Counted from the first letter of the stretch, positions 23,569 to 37,961 are shown. The stretch is DNA of 64,000 nucleotides from Salvia splendens (GCF_004379255.2 NC_056051.1:24359267-24423266), one strand, 5' to 3'. Notes: generated by a model not told the origin, from the sequence alone. Numbers and translations: made by a program.

Positions 23569-25934
23569 AGTATAGGAGAGTGAGTAGATTGTTAGAGTTT
23601 ATGCAGTGAAGAAAGAAACAATAAGAAGCTTAGTTTGTTTGGTGGTAGCTCAAACAATAATTAACCTTTGTAGATCAAATCAAATCAAATGTTTCTCTAG
23701 ATTATTATGTACATATGCTGTTTAATAATTTCATATTGCAATAAATAACTACTTCTGTTTCTCATCTTCAATTTTATACAACCCCCTGTTATGCCTATGT
23801 TCAATTTTTTGATAGAATCCCTTTTTCAATCTTAGCATTTCAATTAGATATGAATAAAGTAAAGGATTAGCCTATGTTATTTTATCAATCTACATTAATC
23901 TTTAGGTCACTTAAAATGATTGATGTTATGGTTCTAAATCATGTCATGTCATGTCATGTCAACTGTCAAGATTATCTTTTGGCAATAATCGTCTTTTAAA
24001 ATTAACATAAGATTGAATAGACTAACACTACATTGATCTGAAATAAAGTCATTTTTTCTCTTAGTTAATTAATTCAATTAATCATTTCATTTTAGTTTTA
24101 CAACGTCAACGATTTGTATACAAACCTTGTATATTTTCATAGAACTCCAAAACCCCTCTGTATAAAAAGAAAAGCCACCGAGCTTCAATTATTGGCTTTT
24201 TCCGGCGATTCCACCGCCTGTCGCGGCTGCCGGCGATTGAGCACAGCACCATCTCACTTTTTCTTTTTCTTCTTTGAAAAATTTGGAACTTAAAACTAAC
24301 AAAAAAAATTCTCATCCTTCAGTTGATTTACGAATTCAACTCAACCAATATTCGAACTACACCAAAAACATAGAAAACAAAAAAAAAATGAAAAAAGGAA
24401 GAGCATAATTACCACCTTCCGCCGGCGCCTCCGCCGCCGTGTCTCAGAATCTACTCCACACTTCCATTTATGATATTCTAAATATTTTAATTTTAGGTGT
24501 AAGTAAAGCTCTCCACTCAGTTACCAAACACAAACACCCTCACTAGTCACGGCAAAAAGGAAGAAGCAATCAATACATTTGTTAAAATTAGTAAACCATT
24601 TCTTCGAGTTTCTTAGCCAAACATATTTTATTGTGTAGCTATGACTGAATCTCTAACCAGATAACCATACTTCATAACTAAAAAAGAAAAAGAAAATCAT
24701 ATCCAAACAATTTAACACTCTTGGTAATTGTTAATTAACTACCTCCACCCAAAATTAAAATAATTGAATCGTCTAATAAATCACTGTTGTCACCAAGAAG
24801 CTCGACCCAGCAGAAAAGGCCAATGAATCATTTTTTCCTTCATACCAAAATTTCATCTCTGGTAAGGATTTCACAACTATAATTTCAAAATATAAATTAC
24901 TCATATTTACCTAAAATATTATACTACTATTAATTAAAATTTCAAGATGTATGGGTGCGGTGGCGCCGTCGGAGATGAACTATTTCTCCATTTCTTGAGT
25001 CTAAATCTTGCTCAAATTTTAGTTGGTTGCCTACTTTTTTTCAATTGGAAAATAAACTAGGGATTTTATTACAAAGACCATCAAACATATTCATATTCAA
25101 TCTTCAAAATGGAACCAAGAATCTGAGGTTGCCTCAACAAATACATTAACATACACGTAACCAAACCTCTTTTCCGACGAAGGCCGCCGCCTTGGTACCC
25201 AAACTCCCAATTGCTCAGCCAATTGGACGGCGGTTCCCACCTTTCTCCGCCGCCGGAAAAGTATTCTTTCCAATTGCAAAATCTTGACGTATATATAGAG
25301 AGAAGAAAAAAGGTTCAATCGAGCCTACCATTAATTTATACAATCCACTAATTAACTTCAATTGTGGCTACCAAAACACTAGTACATGCCATTAAAATGG
25401 TAAAAAAGGAAGCTTTATTTGATTCTTTTTTCAAAAAGTAAATAGACTACCTCGTTTCTTGGAAGTCACTCTTCTTCACCATATCTTTGCAGAAAACCAG
25501 AAATAAAAGGAGAAGAAGCATACATTACACAAAAATTGAGAAATTCAAGAATTGTTGAAGAGCAAAATTTTATCTTCACTCAATTACTACATCACATTGC
25601 AAAAATTAATAAAAAAAAGTGGGGAATTATACATACATATCCGTGTACATATACATGCATATAAAATTGGCGCACCTATATTTCTTTTTCTCTCATCGAC
25701 GAGAGAGAAAAGTCTCGCTTGAAACAGAGATCCCTATTCCGATACTGAATTTGCTGGTTTCGCCGCGGAAAGCACCGATTTTTCTTCAATTCGCCTCCTT
25801 TGGAATGAGTTTCCGTCCAATTGAGCTGTGAATTCATCCGCTTCGACTGCCGGCGGAGAGCTTTTTTGAGACGGCGGAGTTTGCAATTCGCAATTAGGGT
25901 TTTGAACTGAGTGGTTTGGGAGTTTTCGAGGAGG
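23569..25934. other. Intergenic/upstream stretch between CCT and ATX genes
   Basis: Contains a few GC-rich patches (24180-24250, 24410-24460, 25150-25260) with CGCCGCC motifs within AT-rich DNA. Two short minus-strand open frames (24106-24315 and 25097-25318) overlap such patches but match nothing I recognise. The last part (about 25650-25934) is the probable promoter and leader of the methyltransferase gene. Confidence 0.45.
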
Positions 25935-28900
25935 ATGATAGTGAAGAAGAGCTTGAAAACGGTAATGCCGATTATGAAACGGTGCCGAGCCGGCGACTCG
26001 GCCGGTGTTGACGATGACTCATCGCTCAATCGGAAGAAACAAAAAGTTTCCAATGTTTTTTTTCCTCTGCATATTCTTGGGGAGGCTGCCGCCGGTATTA
26101 TCCAATTCAATGGCTATGGAATTCAAAACATTATCGCTGAGTCCGCCGCGGAGGGCGGCGGCGGCGAGGCTTCGGAACCGAAGCCATCAAAATCGAAGGA
26201 GGTGTCGCGGCCGCCGCTGGTGAGGACTTCGCGAGGGAGGGTCCAGGTATTGCCTTCGCGATTCAATGATTCAGTTCTTGATAATTGGAAGAAAGAGAGT
26301 AAGAATGCTGTTAGAGATTCTGCTTTGGATGCGGAATATGTTCCGGTTGTTAAACAGAAGGACAGTAAATCGAGCTTGAAACCTCTTAGGATTCACGACG
26401 ATGTGAGCCTTTCTAGAAAGCAGAAAGAGGAGAAGAATAAAGCATACAAATGCAGCAGGTTTTCGCCATTGTCTGTTGATGAGATTGCAGAATTGAGGAA
26501 TGGAAGCTTGAGAAGTAGTAAGAAGAATGGCCGTACACATGATTCTTTGATGCCTTTGCCTCAGCAATCCGAAGATGATTATGATTATGATTATGATTAT
26601 GATTATGAGGATGATGAAGTTGATGATGATGACGACTATGATGAGTGTATAGAAATATCTGGTATTGATAAATTGTATAGCACCAAAGATTTTGGTGAAG
26701 GTGATATAGTGTGGGCGATACCTGGGAAGCATTGTCCTGCTTGGCCAGCCATTGTGCTCAATCAAGAGTTGCAGGTGCCGACGCAAGTGTTCAACTATCG
26801 GATTAGTGGTGCGATTTGTGTAATGTTCTTTGGTTATTCGGGCAATGGAACACAAAGGGTAAATTTCTCTTCTTATTTATGTTCTTTTTTTAGCTTTCCA
26901 ACTGTAATACCTAACAGGTGCACTTATTTTGGCATGCTTTTTTTGAGCAGGACTATGCATGGATCAAAAGCGGGAGGATATTTCCATTTATTGACTATGT
27001 AGACAGGTAGATAATTGTTAGTTTTGTGTGTGTGTTTTTTTCTTCTTCCCTTTCCCCCTGTTTGTTTCTCCCCTCTCAATTGGTGGTGCATGTGGAGTTG
27101 GAAGCGATGTAAATTTTGTTGCCTTAGGTTTCAGGGGCAGACTGAACTCAACGATAGCAAGCCCGGTGATCTTCGTTCTGCAATAGAGGAGGCTTTTCTA
27201 GCTGAAAATGGCTTCAACGAGATGTTGATGGTTGAAATCAGTGCCGCAGCTGGCAAGTCACATTATCTTCACTCTCTTAGAAGACGGGTGTTTGAGGCTA
27301 CTGGTTTAAATCAGGATCAACAGTGCAGCTCTGCAGAACCGGTACATTGATTATATAATGATTTGATTGCCTTGTTAGTGTTCCAGTTATCCTTTTAGTA
27401 CTTTTTTGTGGAAATTGGACATCCGCAGTTTCCATCTTCTTCAAACATTGTTCAGTTTCATGTTGCGTTTCATTGTAGTAAAAAATTTGTAGAAACTTTC
27501 AATTACTAAAATTGCTTGCTTGAATGTCACGAAGTTGAGAAGATTTCATCTTTTGTAGCAGGATGCTCACATAAAGAAAGAATCACAATCTTGTGAAGCA
27601 TGTGGAGTGAGCATTCCTCCTTACTTGTCAAAGAAAATAGTTCCTGGTACCAATCGTCTGTGTACTTCTTGTACCAGGGTTCGTTGCTTGCTATACCCAA
27701 CTATATTCTTTATTCATCCTACAGGATCATCTACAGGCCTTTTTAGTTTTTGCTGATGATTGGTTCTTTCATGTATCAGTTGAAAAAAATGAAACACTAT
27801 TGTGGCATATGCAAAAAGATCCGGAACCAATCAGATAATGGAACTTGGGTATGGTCAAGTTTAAGCTTTTGGTAGCTTTTATATTTTGATATGTCCTATA
27901 GCTACATGGTTTCTATTTTCTCCTAAATCGTTGTTCAACTTAAAACTTCAGGTGCGTTGTAATGGTTGTAAAGTTTGGGTCCATGCAGAGTGCGACAGAT
28001 TTTCAAAAAGAAATTTCAAGGTCTCCTTGGATGCCCTGCACTGCACTCACAATTCCACTCTGAATACATTCCTGTGTAGGACCTGAAATTTATTGATTTC
28101 TGAATCAACCCATTTTCACTGATCCAGGATCTGGGAACAAATGATTATTACTGCCCTGAATGCAAAGCCAGGTTCAATTTTGAGCTATCTGATTCAGAAA
28201 CTTTGCAGTCTAAGTAAGTTATGCTTGCTCTGTTTTTCCTAATGTATTAGTATTGTATTTTCTGCAATTCAAAATCTTTTTGCCACCTCAACTTCTGACA
28301 ATCATGATACTTGTTCCAGAAACAAGAAAAAGAATGGTAAAGTTGCATTACCTGACAAGGTTGCTGTCGTTTGCTGTGGTGTTGAAGGAATCTACTTTCC
28401 AAGTCTTCATTTGTAAGTACTAGTTACTTTTCCATTTCATCTACTCTGGATACTTTACAGGTCCTTTTATTTTCTGAAAGCAACATTGCCATCTTTTTGC
28501 CCATTGCAGAGTTGTTTGCAAGTGTGGGGCTTGTGGAATGGAGAAGCAGGCTCTTAGTGAATGGGAACGACACACAGGTTCGAAAACGAAGAACTGGAAA
28601 TCCAGTGTCAGGGTGAAGGGCTCCTTGCTACCACTTGAGCAATGGGTGTGTTCACGAAACTAATCTTTCTATTATTATTCTATCTATTTTCCTAGAACAT
28701 GTTTGAAAGGGTTGTAGCTGTATGTATAAGGTATCCAGTTTAGGTGAATAGTTATTGAAATTTCCATGACATACTGTACCAAACACGTCAGTTTTTTAAG
28801 GTGTTTTCATTTTATAGATGTTACAGATGGCCGAGTTTCATGAACGTAGCCTTGTTCCTAAATCTGTCAAGCGGCCTTCTATCAAAGTGCGGAAGCAGAA

Positions 28901-31900
28901 GTTGGTTAATTTTCTACAAGGTTCTCCCCTAAGCTCTGAGTTAATGTTCATGTTCTGCTGGAATATCTCTCCAGCTTTATCCACTGCAGCATGAATTATA
29001 ACTTAGTTGTTTTTTTACACGATAGAGCACTATGAACCGGTTTGTGCGAAGTGGACAACAGAAAGGTGTGCAGTATGTCGGTGGGTTGAAGATTGGGACT
29101 TCAACAAAATTATTATCTGCATTAGGTATATGCCCAGCTTGGCTCCATTTGTTGCTGTTAACTCTATCTCTGATCATCAGAATATTCCTTGAGGTAATGA
29201 ATATTATGTTGATTTTTCATTGTTACTCTCAGATGTCAAATTGCCGTTCATCAAGAATGCTATGGAGCAAGAAATGTTACTGACTTTACTTCATGGGTCT
29301 GTAGAGCTTGTGAAACTCCTGATATTGAGAGGGAGTGTTGCCTCTGTCCTGTGAAAGGTGCGGATCATATTACATGTTTTCCCTGGTTTAGGAATTAAAT
29401 TATTACTATCAGAAGTGCTTGGTGGTTTTTTGTCTACTGATATCCAGTGTAATCACTGACTGTGGAAACTTGTGCACAAGTGTTTGGTTAGTAGGATTCA
29501 CTAATTGTTGTTCATCTAATTTAGAAGCAAAATTTTATAGAAGGAAAGAGGATATCATTAGATTCTGTCTCCTAGTAATATATATAGCTCAATAATAATT
29601 GGTGCATGGCCGTATAATATCCAATGACAAGTACTAACAAGCTAAAGCTAATCTTCAATTTCCTATCATAATAATTTTTTTAATGTATTTTCCAATTCAG
29701 GGGGTGCTCTGAAGCCTACAGATATTGCTCCTTTGTGGGTTCACGTCACTTGTGCTTGGTTTCAACCTGAAGTTTCTTTTGCAAGTGACGAAAAGATGGA
29801 GCCCGCCCTTGGAATATTGAGAATTCCTTCAAGCTCTTTTGTGAAGGTAATGTTTCTGCGACTCATGAATCTTATAATTCTTAGGCATAATGTAATATCT
29901 TCCTATCTTCTGTTTATTTATTTATGCATTGCTCTTACATAAAGGTGCTGGTGTTGGTTGATTTGTTAATATACTTCACCAAATTTTTATAGTAGTATTT
30001 TTCACTAAATGAGGATGATGTACGTTGCAGATCTGTGTGGTTTGCAAGCAAATCCATGGTTCCTGTACACAATGTAGCAAGTGCTCCACCTATTACCATG
30101 CAATGTGTGCGTCAAGGGCAGGGTATCGCATGGAGGTGAGACGCGACTAATGGGCCTTGTCTCTTGTGTGTTTGAGCTAGTTCTTGCAGTAAATTAATTG
30201 GATTCCGGCTGAAGTGAATATATCATGCAGTATAGATTAATTGCGTCCTTATATATTGAGATGAACATGATCCAGCTCACCAGGTAATCCGTTATGGAGT
30301 CTCCGCCTTCTGGTTAGGATTAACAATTCTATTACCGAAGGGGCTCATTTCACTTCAAATATTGTGTGATATGATTGCTGGTCACTATACGACTATTGCT
30401 TAGGCAGTTGTATTGGAGTGGTTGTGTGCTTTTACTTTATGCCATAGAACTACAGCAGCATTAATTGCCAAAATAATGTCACCTGGTTGATAAATTTTCA
30501 TCTTTACGCCCCTCGCGATGGTGGTAGATATTTCATCTAGATTTGTCTGTGTATATCACATTTGCACCGATTATATTTTTCGCATGCAATTCTTCACCGA
30601 GTGTATTGCAAAATGCAGTTGCATTGCCTGGAGAAGAATGGAAAACAACTTAAGAAGATGGTTTCATACTGTGCCTATCACAGGTATTATTTGTTTATTT
30701 CTTGTAAAATTGTAATGTCTAATTACTTTGGCGGTTAGTTATTATGGTGAATCTTGCCTCGGATGGATGCAACATTGATCATTCCACCTTTGTTGTGCAG
30801 GGCTCCCAATCCTGATACAGTTTTGATTGTAGAAACCCCCAAGGGGACTTTCTCTACTAAAAGCTTGCTTCAAAATAAAAGACACATGGGAGCAAGGTTA
30901 ATATCAACTAACAGGTTAAAACTCGAGGAACCTTCTCCAGAGGATACTGAGGAGGTTGATCCGTTTTCTGCTGCCAGATGTCGCATCTATAAAAGAACAA
31001 AAAAGGTTTGTACAACAATTATGCTTTTCAATTATGCATATTGGCAAAAGAGCAGAATAGGCAAGATATTATAAGTTATAACAATTCTATATTACTTTCT
31101 GTATTTTGATCTCCCGTTCGTATTCTTTCTTGTGAGCAGACAAGAAAGGAAGCCGTTGCGCACCAAATCATGGGGCCTCGTCATCATCCTATGAGTGCAA
31201 TATTGAGTTTAAATGCAAATAGAGTAAATCTCATCAACCTTTCAGTTTTTATTTCTTTTGTCTATTCCTTCACTAAAAACCATCTTTTTAACTCCTTTCC
31301 CATCTGAAACAGAAAATAGAGAAGCCTAGGGACTTCTCCACTTTCAAAGAACGGCTTCATCATTTACAGGTAATATAAATTTGTTGATGTGTTTCTAGTG
31401 ATGGGCTGGAGCTTGACATATGACGTCATTTATGATCGTTTATGAATCCAGAAAACGGAAAAAGATAAAGTGTGCTTTGGCCGATCTGAAATACATGGAT
31501 GGGGCCTGTTTGCATGTAGGAACATCCCAGAAGGAGAAATGGTAAATTCCTGTTAACTGTTTATTCATCTATAGTAAGTCAAGATGTATATCTTTTTAGT
31601 ATTATATGAGGGATTGGCTCTAAATTTCATTTGGTTCTGGCCAGGTCGTTGAATATCGTGGTGAGCAGGTCAGACGCAGCGTTGCAGATCTTAGAGAGGC
31701 TCGATATCGAGCACAGGGAAAAGACTGCTATGTGAGATTATTCTTTCTAGATTTGATTGTTTGCTGACATAATGTTTGCATTCCCACTCACACCCACCCC
31801 TTTGTGTTCTAATTGAATTTAAATCTGCTTAGTTATTCAAAATAAGTGAAGAGGTTGTGGTAGATGCCACAGATGCAGGAAATATCGCTCGGTTGATAAA

Positions 31901-32318
31901 CCACTCAGTGAGTTTTCTCAAAACACGGGCTACTACATCCATTTTATTTAAAAGTATGTCGTGGTTTCGTTGCATTGTTTGATATTGACGATCATTACTA
32001 CCTCATCATTCCAGTGTATGCCCAACTGCTATGCGAGGATAATGAGTGTGGGCAACGATGAAAGCAGAATCGTACTCATTACCAAGATGAATGTGCCTGC
32101 TGGGGATGAATTAACGTAGCTCCTTCTCTCCCTTCCCTTCCCTTCCTTTCCTTCCTCCCTCCGATTCTCTTTTGCTCTCATGTGATTCAACTAGAGTTTT
32201 TACTGTTACTTTGGTGCATCTTGGCAGGTACGACTACTTGTTTGATCCAGATGAACCTGAAGAATTCAAAGTGCCTTGCATGTGTGGTGCTCCGAATTGT
32301 CGAAAATTCATGAACTAG
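25935..32318 (+). CDS. Histone H3K4 methyltransferase, ATX3/4/5 type
   Basis: A trithorax-like enzyme that methylates histone H3 lysine 4 in the nucleus. Coding exons: 25935-26858, 26951-27006, 27128-27341, 27562-27678, 27780-27848, 27952-28020, 28128-28213, 28320-28412, 28510-28645, 28818-28920, 29026-29125, 29233-29357, 29701-29846, 30031-30135, 30619-30683, 30801-31005, 31140-31223, 31313-31369, 31452-31541, 31645-31731, 31833-31907, 32015-32115, 32228-32318. All phases agree and give 1065 aa, close to ATX3-5. Domains: PWWP near 254-340 ([19 protein letters not shown]), PHD near 405-500 (CEACG...[12 protein letters not shown]), extended PHD near 625-780 ([30 protein letters not shown]), SET near 919-1045 (GWGLFA, LINHSCMPNC) and post-[11 protein letters not shown]. 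The ATX1/2-type FYRN/FYRC pair is absent, placing it in the ATX3-5 clade. The start is the first ATG matching family N-termini (MIVKKSLKT). The paralogue is undecided. Confidence 0.92.
26577..26606 (+). repeat. In-frame GATTAT microsatellite in ATX exon 1
   Basis: Five GATTAT hexamers encode (Asp-Tyr)x5 at residues 215-224, inside a longer acidic run just before the PWWP domain. Length changes in multiples of six would keep frame. Confidence 0.9.
27559..27561 (+). promoter_or_regulatory. NAGNAG tandem acceptor at ATX exon 4
   Basis: The intron ends TAGCAG. Splicing after TAG (27558) adds one glutamine codon (CAG); splicing after CAG (27561) does not. Both keep frame. Confidence 0.6.
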
Positions 32319-33296
32319 GTGACGACCAAATAGCCATTGTTTCATCTAAAGGAACTCTAACTTGTTTGCCTTTGCAGAAGACCTCACCAATTAGTCTGCT
32401 AATTTTGTAAAGTTTATCTTTTTTTGGTTCAAAGAAAAATGTAATTCTTTTTCCTCTTATTTTGAGATTTTACAATTTAGAAGGTTACAAATAACGGCCA
32501 TTGCTCAATCGAAGGTAGAGCTTTAGGCATTTTTGTGTAAATTACAGTATGTAGTTCCAAAAAAATTATGGCATCATTTGTGTTATTCTTGGGCAGTGGT
32601 TGTAATATCTCATAGTGAAAAAGAAATGTTTTTCTATTTTCTTTGGCATGGTTTTGTGGTTGTTTTATTAAAATTTGTGCCAAATAGTATTTCACGACTT
32701 ATTTTGTTAAATACTACTGCATGACTTGTATTATTAGGTGGTTTTTGGCCTAATTGTGGTTAATCAAAATAATCTAGTCAATCAAACAAACTCCCCATCG
32801 GAGTCCGAATCAAGCTTAGCTGACTAATCAAGTTACAAATTTATGATAATATCCCTCTAAATATAGCATTTCATTCAGATCAATCCACAAATTTCAAGTT
32901 GTGCTAACATCTTTAAATGAGGCAAAGTTAAATAACCACCCAAAATATAAAAAACCGATGAATATTTGGGACTAAAACACAGTAGCTAAGCTAGTGATAA
33001 CAAAATTACATGCTACAGACTAGACGACATTACCACCTTCTCTCTGAGTGCTTATCGGCCCTTCATTCTCCCGACCGGCACAAAGACAAGCTTAGGCAAG
33101 TCATTCTAATCCAGTTGATTTCTAAACCTGCTTTTCTGGTATGCTAAGCAAGATAGCCTAGCCTCTACACAAGGTTGCTTCTCATAAAAATGATAAAACT
33201 TTCCTTCAAAAGAAGGGAGGCCAAAGAAATTTTTTTGATGGCTCCGCTGAGATTAGTTGCATGAAACCAACGAGAATGTTGCATTTGGTAGTTCAC
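32319..33296. other. Shared 3' intergenic region of convergent genes
   Basis: Region between the stop of the ATX-type gene (+) and the stop of the SF3A3 gene (-). It should hold both 3' UTRs. No other gene was recognised; short open frames near 32.5 kb are AT-rich and unsupported. Confidence 0.6.
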
Positions 33297-36200
33297 TCAT
33301 ATTAAACCCTGACGTTGCAGATCTGTATATGTCTTCTTGTTGTAGATGTTGCCCTCTTGATCTTCATATTCTTCTTCAAGATCCGGGCGCCATTTATTAA
33401 GGCCTTGCTTTACTTGTATTTTCTCCCAAAGGTATTTTGCTTCCTACATTGTGATATACAATTAACATCAAACCAAAACATATTCAAATACATGCATTGG
33501 AAAAAGAGAAGACAATTATCAACAAGGAGAACACAAGCAGTACTATTGTACCTCAATTGATGTTATCTCATTAAAGTTCTTGGTGTTTGGAATTCCTAGA
33601 CATCGCATCCCATGTTGGTGCCTCCATTCCTTGAAATGGCGTTCATAGGCTCTGCGGCCCCAGTAACTATGGTTCCCACATATCTCACATTTGAACTCCT
33701 GGTAATATTCAGAAGCTCGTGTTGAGTGTTAGCAAACATCCAAGGTGGTAACAAGTAATAAGCATGTCAGCAAAATTCTGATAAGATTCAAAAAATTTTA
33801 ATGAATTATGAGCATCTACTTGTTGAGACGTACGCTCGCTGGAAAACGTTCTTTCATTATATGACGAGTCTTTCAAATCCTCTGCTTTAAACACTATAAT
33901 TGTAAATGAAACCAGTCTTCGCTATCAGAAATGTACAAATAAGATCTATCTTAAATTGTGACTCCATGTTTCTTTTACCTTTCTTGGATCATGCAAGTAC
34001 AAAGTACTACCCCATTAGCTTCTTTTATCCCCCCTCCCCCTCTTTCTCAAAATTCCCATGATGTGAGAAGAAATGTGTTTTGAATTGCTTGAGACATAGC
34101 AAAAACTGAAAATCGAATATGCACAGTACAATATATACTTCAACGGCCAAAATCATTTGCATATTATCATCGATATATAACAATAAACCACATCAGCGCC
34201 CTTCAATATAACTGTTTTAAACTGATGACATGAACCCATGGACATAATAAAGTTTGTCTCTAGGTGAAGCACATAATCAACACCAGACTGCAAGCGTGTA
34301 TGTGATTACCTGGCCAAGCCCATGAAGCTTATACAACCAATAGGGTATTGGCTTTCCATCCCAACCCATGGGCAACTTCAGGGGATTATAGATCTGTTGA
34401 TCTTCATCGTCACTTTCAGACTCAGGTTGTACTTCATCCTGATCATAGGGTTCAAATAGAAGACATTATAATTTATATACGATCAGGATAATAGTGGAAC
34501 CAATCTGTCTAATAAGAACTGCTTGTATACGTAAGCCGACTCCAAATATTATGATCTAATGATCAATCATATAAAGAATGACAGCTTTGGGGAATGGATG
34601 AATCATAAAATAACTGTGTTATGCAATTTTACCTCTTACAATGTTTTCCCTGTGCATGAAGGCTTGCTTTTCTTTCCCCTTATTACATAAATACACACAC
34701 ATATAAAGAATGCTCTCCTAGGAGTTTACAGAGTTTGAAAATAATACCTCTTCGCGTTCTTGTACGATTTCATCATAAGTCAAAGCATGTTTCTTCTCAA
34801 TATTTTCTTTAGTCCGTACAATTGTCTGCAAAAAATCAAGAAACAAGAGTAGAGTTCATTGCTCCTGTGAATACTTCATTATAGTCCAGAAAATGTAAGT
34901 GGACATAAGAGAGTCTGCAATTGACATGTAAATGGGGAAGGGTGTGAGCAATGAGTGGAGACGACATAGCATGAGCTTACCTCATGCAACAGGTCACACA
35001 TTTTTTTCATCTTTGCTTCCATCAAGGCAATCTCTTTCGCATCTTCACTTGGTTGTTGGGTCGTAACACCACCATTTTGTTCATGTCTGCGTGAGCCTTT
35101 GACGAAATGTTTCAGATCCAATTTCTCAAGTGGTGTATGCTGCAAACAAAGAAAATTGATAGGATCAATGGCATGCAAAAAAAAGTCAGTTAATTCAGAG
35201 GCAGAGGTCACCATTGTCATAAATCACAAGCATAAACCCCAAAAAAAGGAACTACTGGCTACGAGATAAAAAAATCTACTTAAATAATTTTAAAAAAACA
35301 TTTTTTTTTAGGTCTGGGAAACATAGTAACAGCAAGATTTTGACGATACATAAAGATTGTTACACCCTAACCTTTGTAAGAAAAAGCCTTTCTGCACGCT
35401 GTTGTACAGTACCACCCGTCTTCAGACCAAGAGTAGACAATGCCTAGAAACGTTTGTTGGTCAATATCAGCCAACAACATCATTAATTGGAAATAAAATG
35501 ATAATTATACTTTAATACAGTTGTCGAATGAGTTAGAAGGCAAACATGCACTAGCAGATCCAGGTGTAGGCTTTTAGGGACAGACCAGCATAGTATAAAT
35601 ATTGTCTAAACAAGAATGCAACAAATCTAATGTAATGCAATCACACCTCCTTTAACTTTGCAGGTCCTACTTCCATTAGCTGTTCGACTGTACTGTAATA
35701 ATCAAGATCAATCAATGCCTCATGCTGTTTGACATTCCCATTTTCATGATTCTCATTCTGCGATCCTTGAATCAGTCCACTGGTCCATAGCTCTTCAAAT
35801 TCAGTAACAACCTACCAGAGACAAAGGCATCCGGATATTAAAGCAAGCTAAAGTTAACCAAAAGGTCCAATAATAATTTAATAACGCATCTGCTTCATGG
35901 CATCAAATATAGAAACCAATACAATAACAAAAGATAAAAACTAAGCCCAAAGTTAGGCTAGTACATTTTAGGAATAAATATTTATCAGTTTATCAATTTC
36001 AAGGAGAACGTCATAGCATATAATGTGCAAAGAACTTAGCAGTCAAGGTATAGGACTAAACCACAATAAGTTTGGAAGCTAACCTTTGAAAATATTCTTC
36101 CAAGATCTTGCAAAGGCTCCGTCCGCTCAAAAAAGTATATAAGATATTCCAGAAGTTTCTGCATATAATCCCGATATTGTCTGTTCAAAACAAGGGAAAG

Positions 36201-37961
36201 AGATGAAGAGTGACTAAAATGGGTGACAAAAAACCTGGAAGTTTTCCTCTTTTTCAATTTTGGGGGCAGGGAGGTTTCAAAACAATACAGAATCAAAGAC
36301 TGATTTAACAAATTTAAATTAATAAATCTGCTGATGAAGAAGGACGCATGGCAGTCAAATAGGTTGAAAGTGAACCCAGTCCTATGACTTAACCAACCTA
36401 ATTATTGTCAAAAGATTAAATATTTCAGAAAACTTAATGCAATAATATGAGTAACGATCTTGAGTACCATAGATAGGATTCCTAAAAGGTTCCAACACAA
36501 ACCATCCATATTATCCCACAGTTTTATGTATGAATATGATATTGTTAGACTGAAGTGAGCGCATACAGAGAAAAAAGATCTAATAACACATCATTTGACA
36601 GGCAATAATACAGAGAATTGAAGTATCCAATAAATCATCAGACTATATGATAATTGTTGATGTTACAAGTTACTCTGTCAACATATACGCCCAACTCTAC
36701 ACACCAATGCTAATTCTAACATCATTTTTCATCGTACATGGGTCAGGAGGTCAGATTAAGGTTGCATCAAAAGGATTCTAATTGCATTAATGTTCAAATC
36801 AAGAGAAGCTGAAAGTTTTTAGAAAATATTTTCCTAATATCATGATAAAGCTAAGAATCTGCATATGCAGCACCTTGCCAAAGACAGTAGAAAGGGTTGA
36901 CAAAATAAATAGAGCTTGGAGACATTTTGCAGAATCGAACAAAAATTCACAATATGCAACAACTTTACCTAGTTAACTTCAATTTGCTTGATATCTTCCT
37001 TGTATCTGAAAACACATCAAGATAAGCAGAGTACTCAATTTGCTGCCCAAACTTGGAGTTGATGTACTCATTATATAGTTCATGTAAATCAAGGTACCGT
37101 CCAAAGGCTTCCTGAAATGAAATCAAGAAAATTGATGATTATAAAACTGCAAATCTGCTAGCTCACAAAATCACAAGTAAGGTTCTTGAGGAAAACATCC
37201 AAATTAGAAGATGAAATGTCCTCTTCAAGAAACAGTTTTAAATTGGGATAATCAAGGAACTTCTCCATCAACCATTGCCCCTTTCCATTTTCATACACTA
37301 GTTCTAATTCAAAGTTTCTAAGTTTCAAGTATGTGTTTAGTGGATTTGTTCATTAACTAATAAATCAAGAGAACAAACCTCTCCAGTGAACTCAATGACT
37401 GGCTCCTCCTTAAGAAGATGTTCATACTCATCAGTAATATCAACATATCGCGAAGCTGGATGCCGCCGATGGTACTCCCGTATCTGCATAAAAACCATCC
37501 ATACCATGAAAAATTCATCAAAATAATAGCAGAAAACACCATAGAACCCTAGAAACTACAAACCTCCTTCAATCTATCGTAAAATGCACTAAACACATTA
37601 ACATTCGCCGAAGTCGAACTCTGTCCACCAAGCGCAGCAATCTCATCCTTCCTCGCATTGTCCTTATCCTCATAAATGTCAACCTAGGAACCAAAATAAC
37701 CACAGCAAACGAACAAATTAATCTAATTCACAACGAATCAATAGCTAAAATCACTGGAACTTCGCATAAACGCATCAAAAACTTTACTAGTTTGTGAGAG
37801 GTGTCCATTATTTGTTCAATCATGTTGCGAACTCGGTGGCTCTGGTAGAGGCGGTCCTTGTTGGTCGGCGGCTCGGTCTGAAGATCCTTGACGACGAGCC
37901 GCTCGAGCCGCTCCACCTCCTCGTGCGAGGCACGCGTCACCTCCAGCAGCGTCGACGACAT
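33297..37961 (-). CDS. SF3A3: Splicing factor 3A subunit 3 (SF3a60)
   Basis: Core U2 snRNP component (SF3a complex) needed for prespliceosome assembly; the plant orthologue is known as ATROPOS. Exons on the minus strand: 37961-37788, 37683-37564, 37483-37379, 37111-36969, 36180-36084, 35811-35647, 35443-35372, 35139-34981, 34825-34748, 34438-34310, 33698-33552, 33443-33297. Phases all agree; the product is 511 aa, the usual length. The start reads [19 protein letters not shown]. Middle blocks include [16 protein letters not shown] and the helical repeat [13 protein letters not shown]. Exon 7 ([20 protein letters not shown]) is SAP-like. Then [20 protein letters not shown] and a matrin-type C2H2 zinc finger with C418, C421, H435 and H441. 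The end is [13 protein letters not shown]. No lesions were seen. It is convergent with the ATX-type gene. Confidence 0.95.

Noticed and set aside
24106..25318. Two short minus-strand frames in GC-rich patches upstream of the ATX gene
   Set aside because: Neither resembles a known family and no exon structure joins them; listed only as part of an intergenic stretch.
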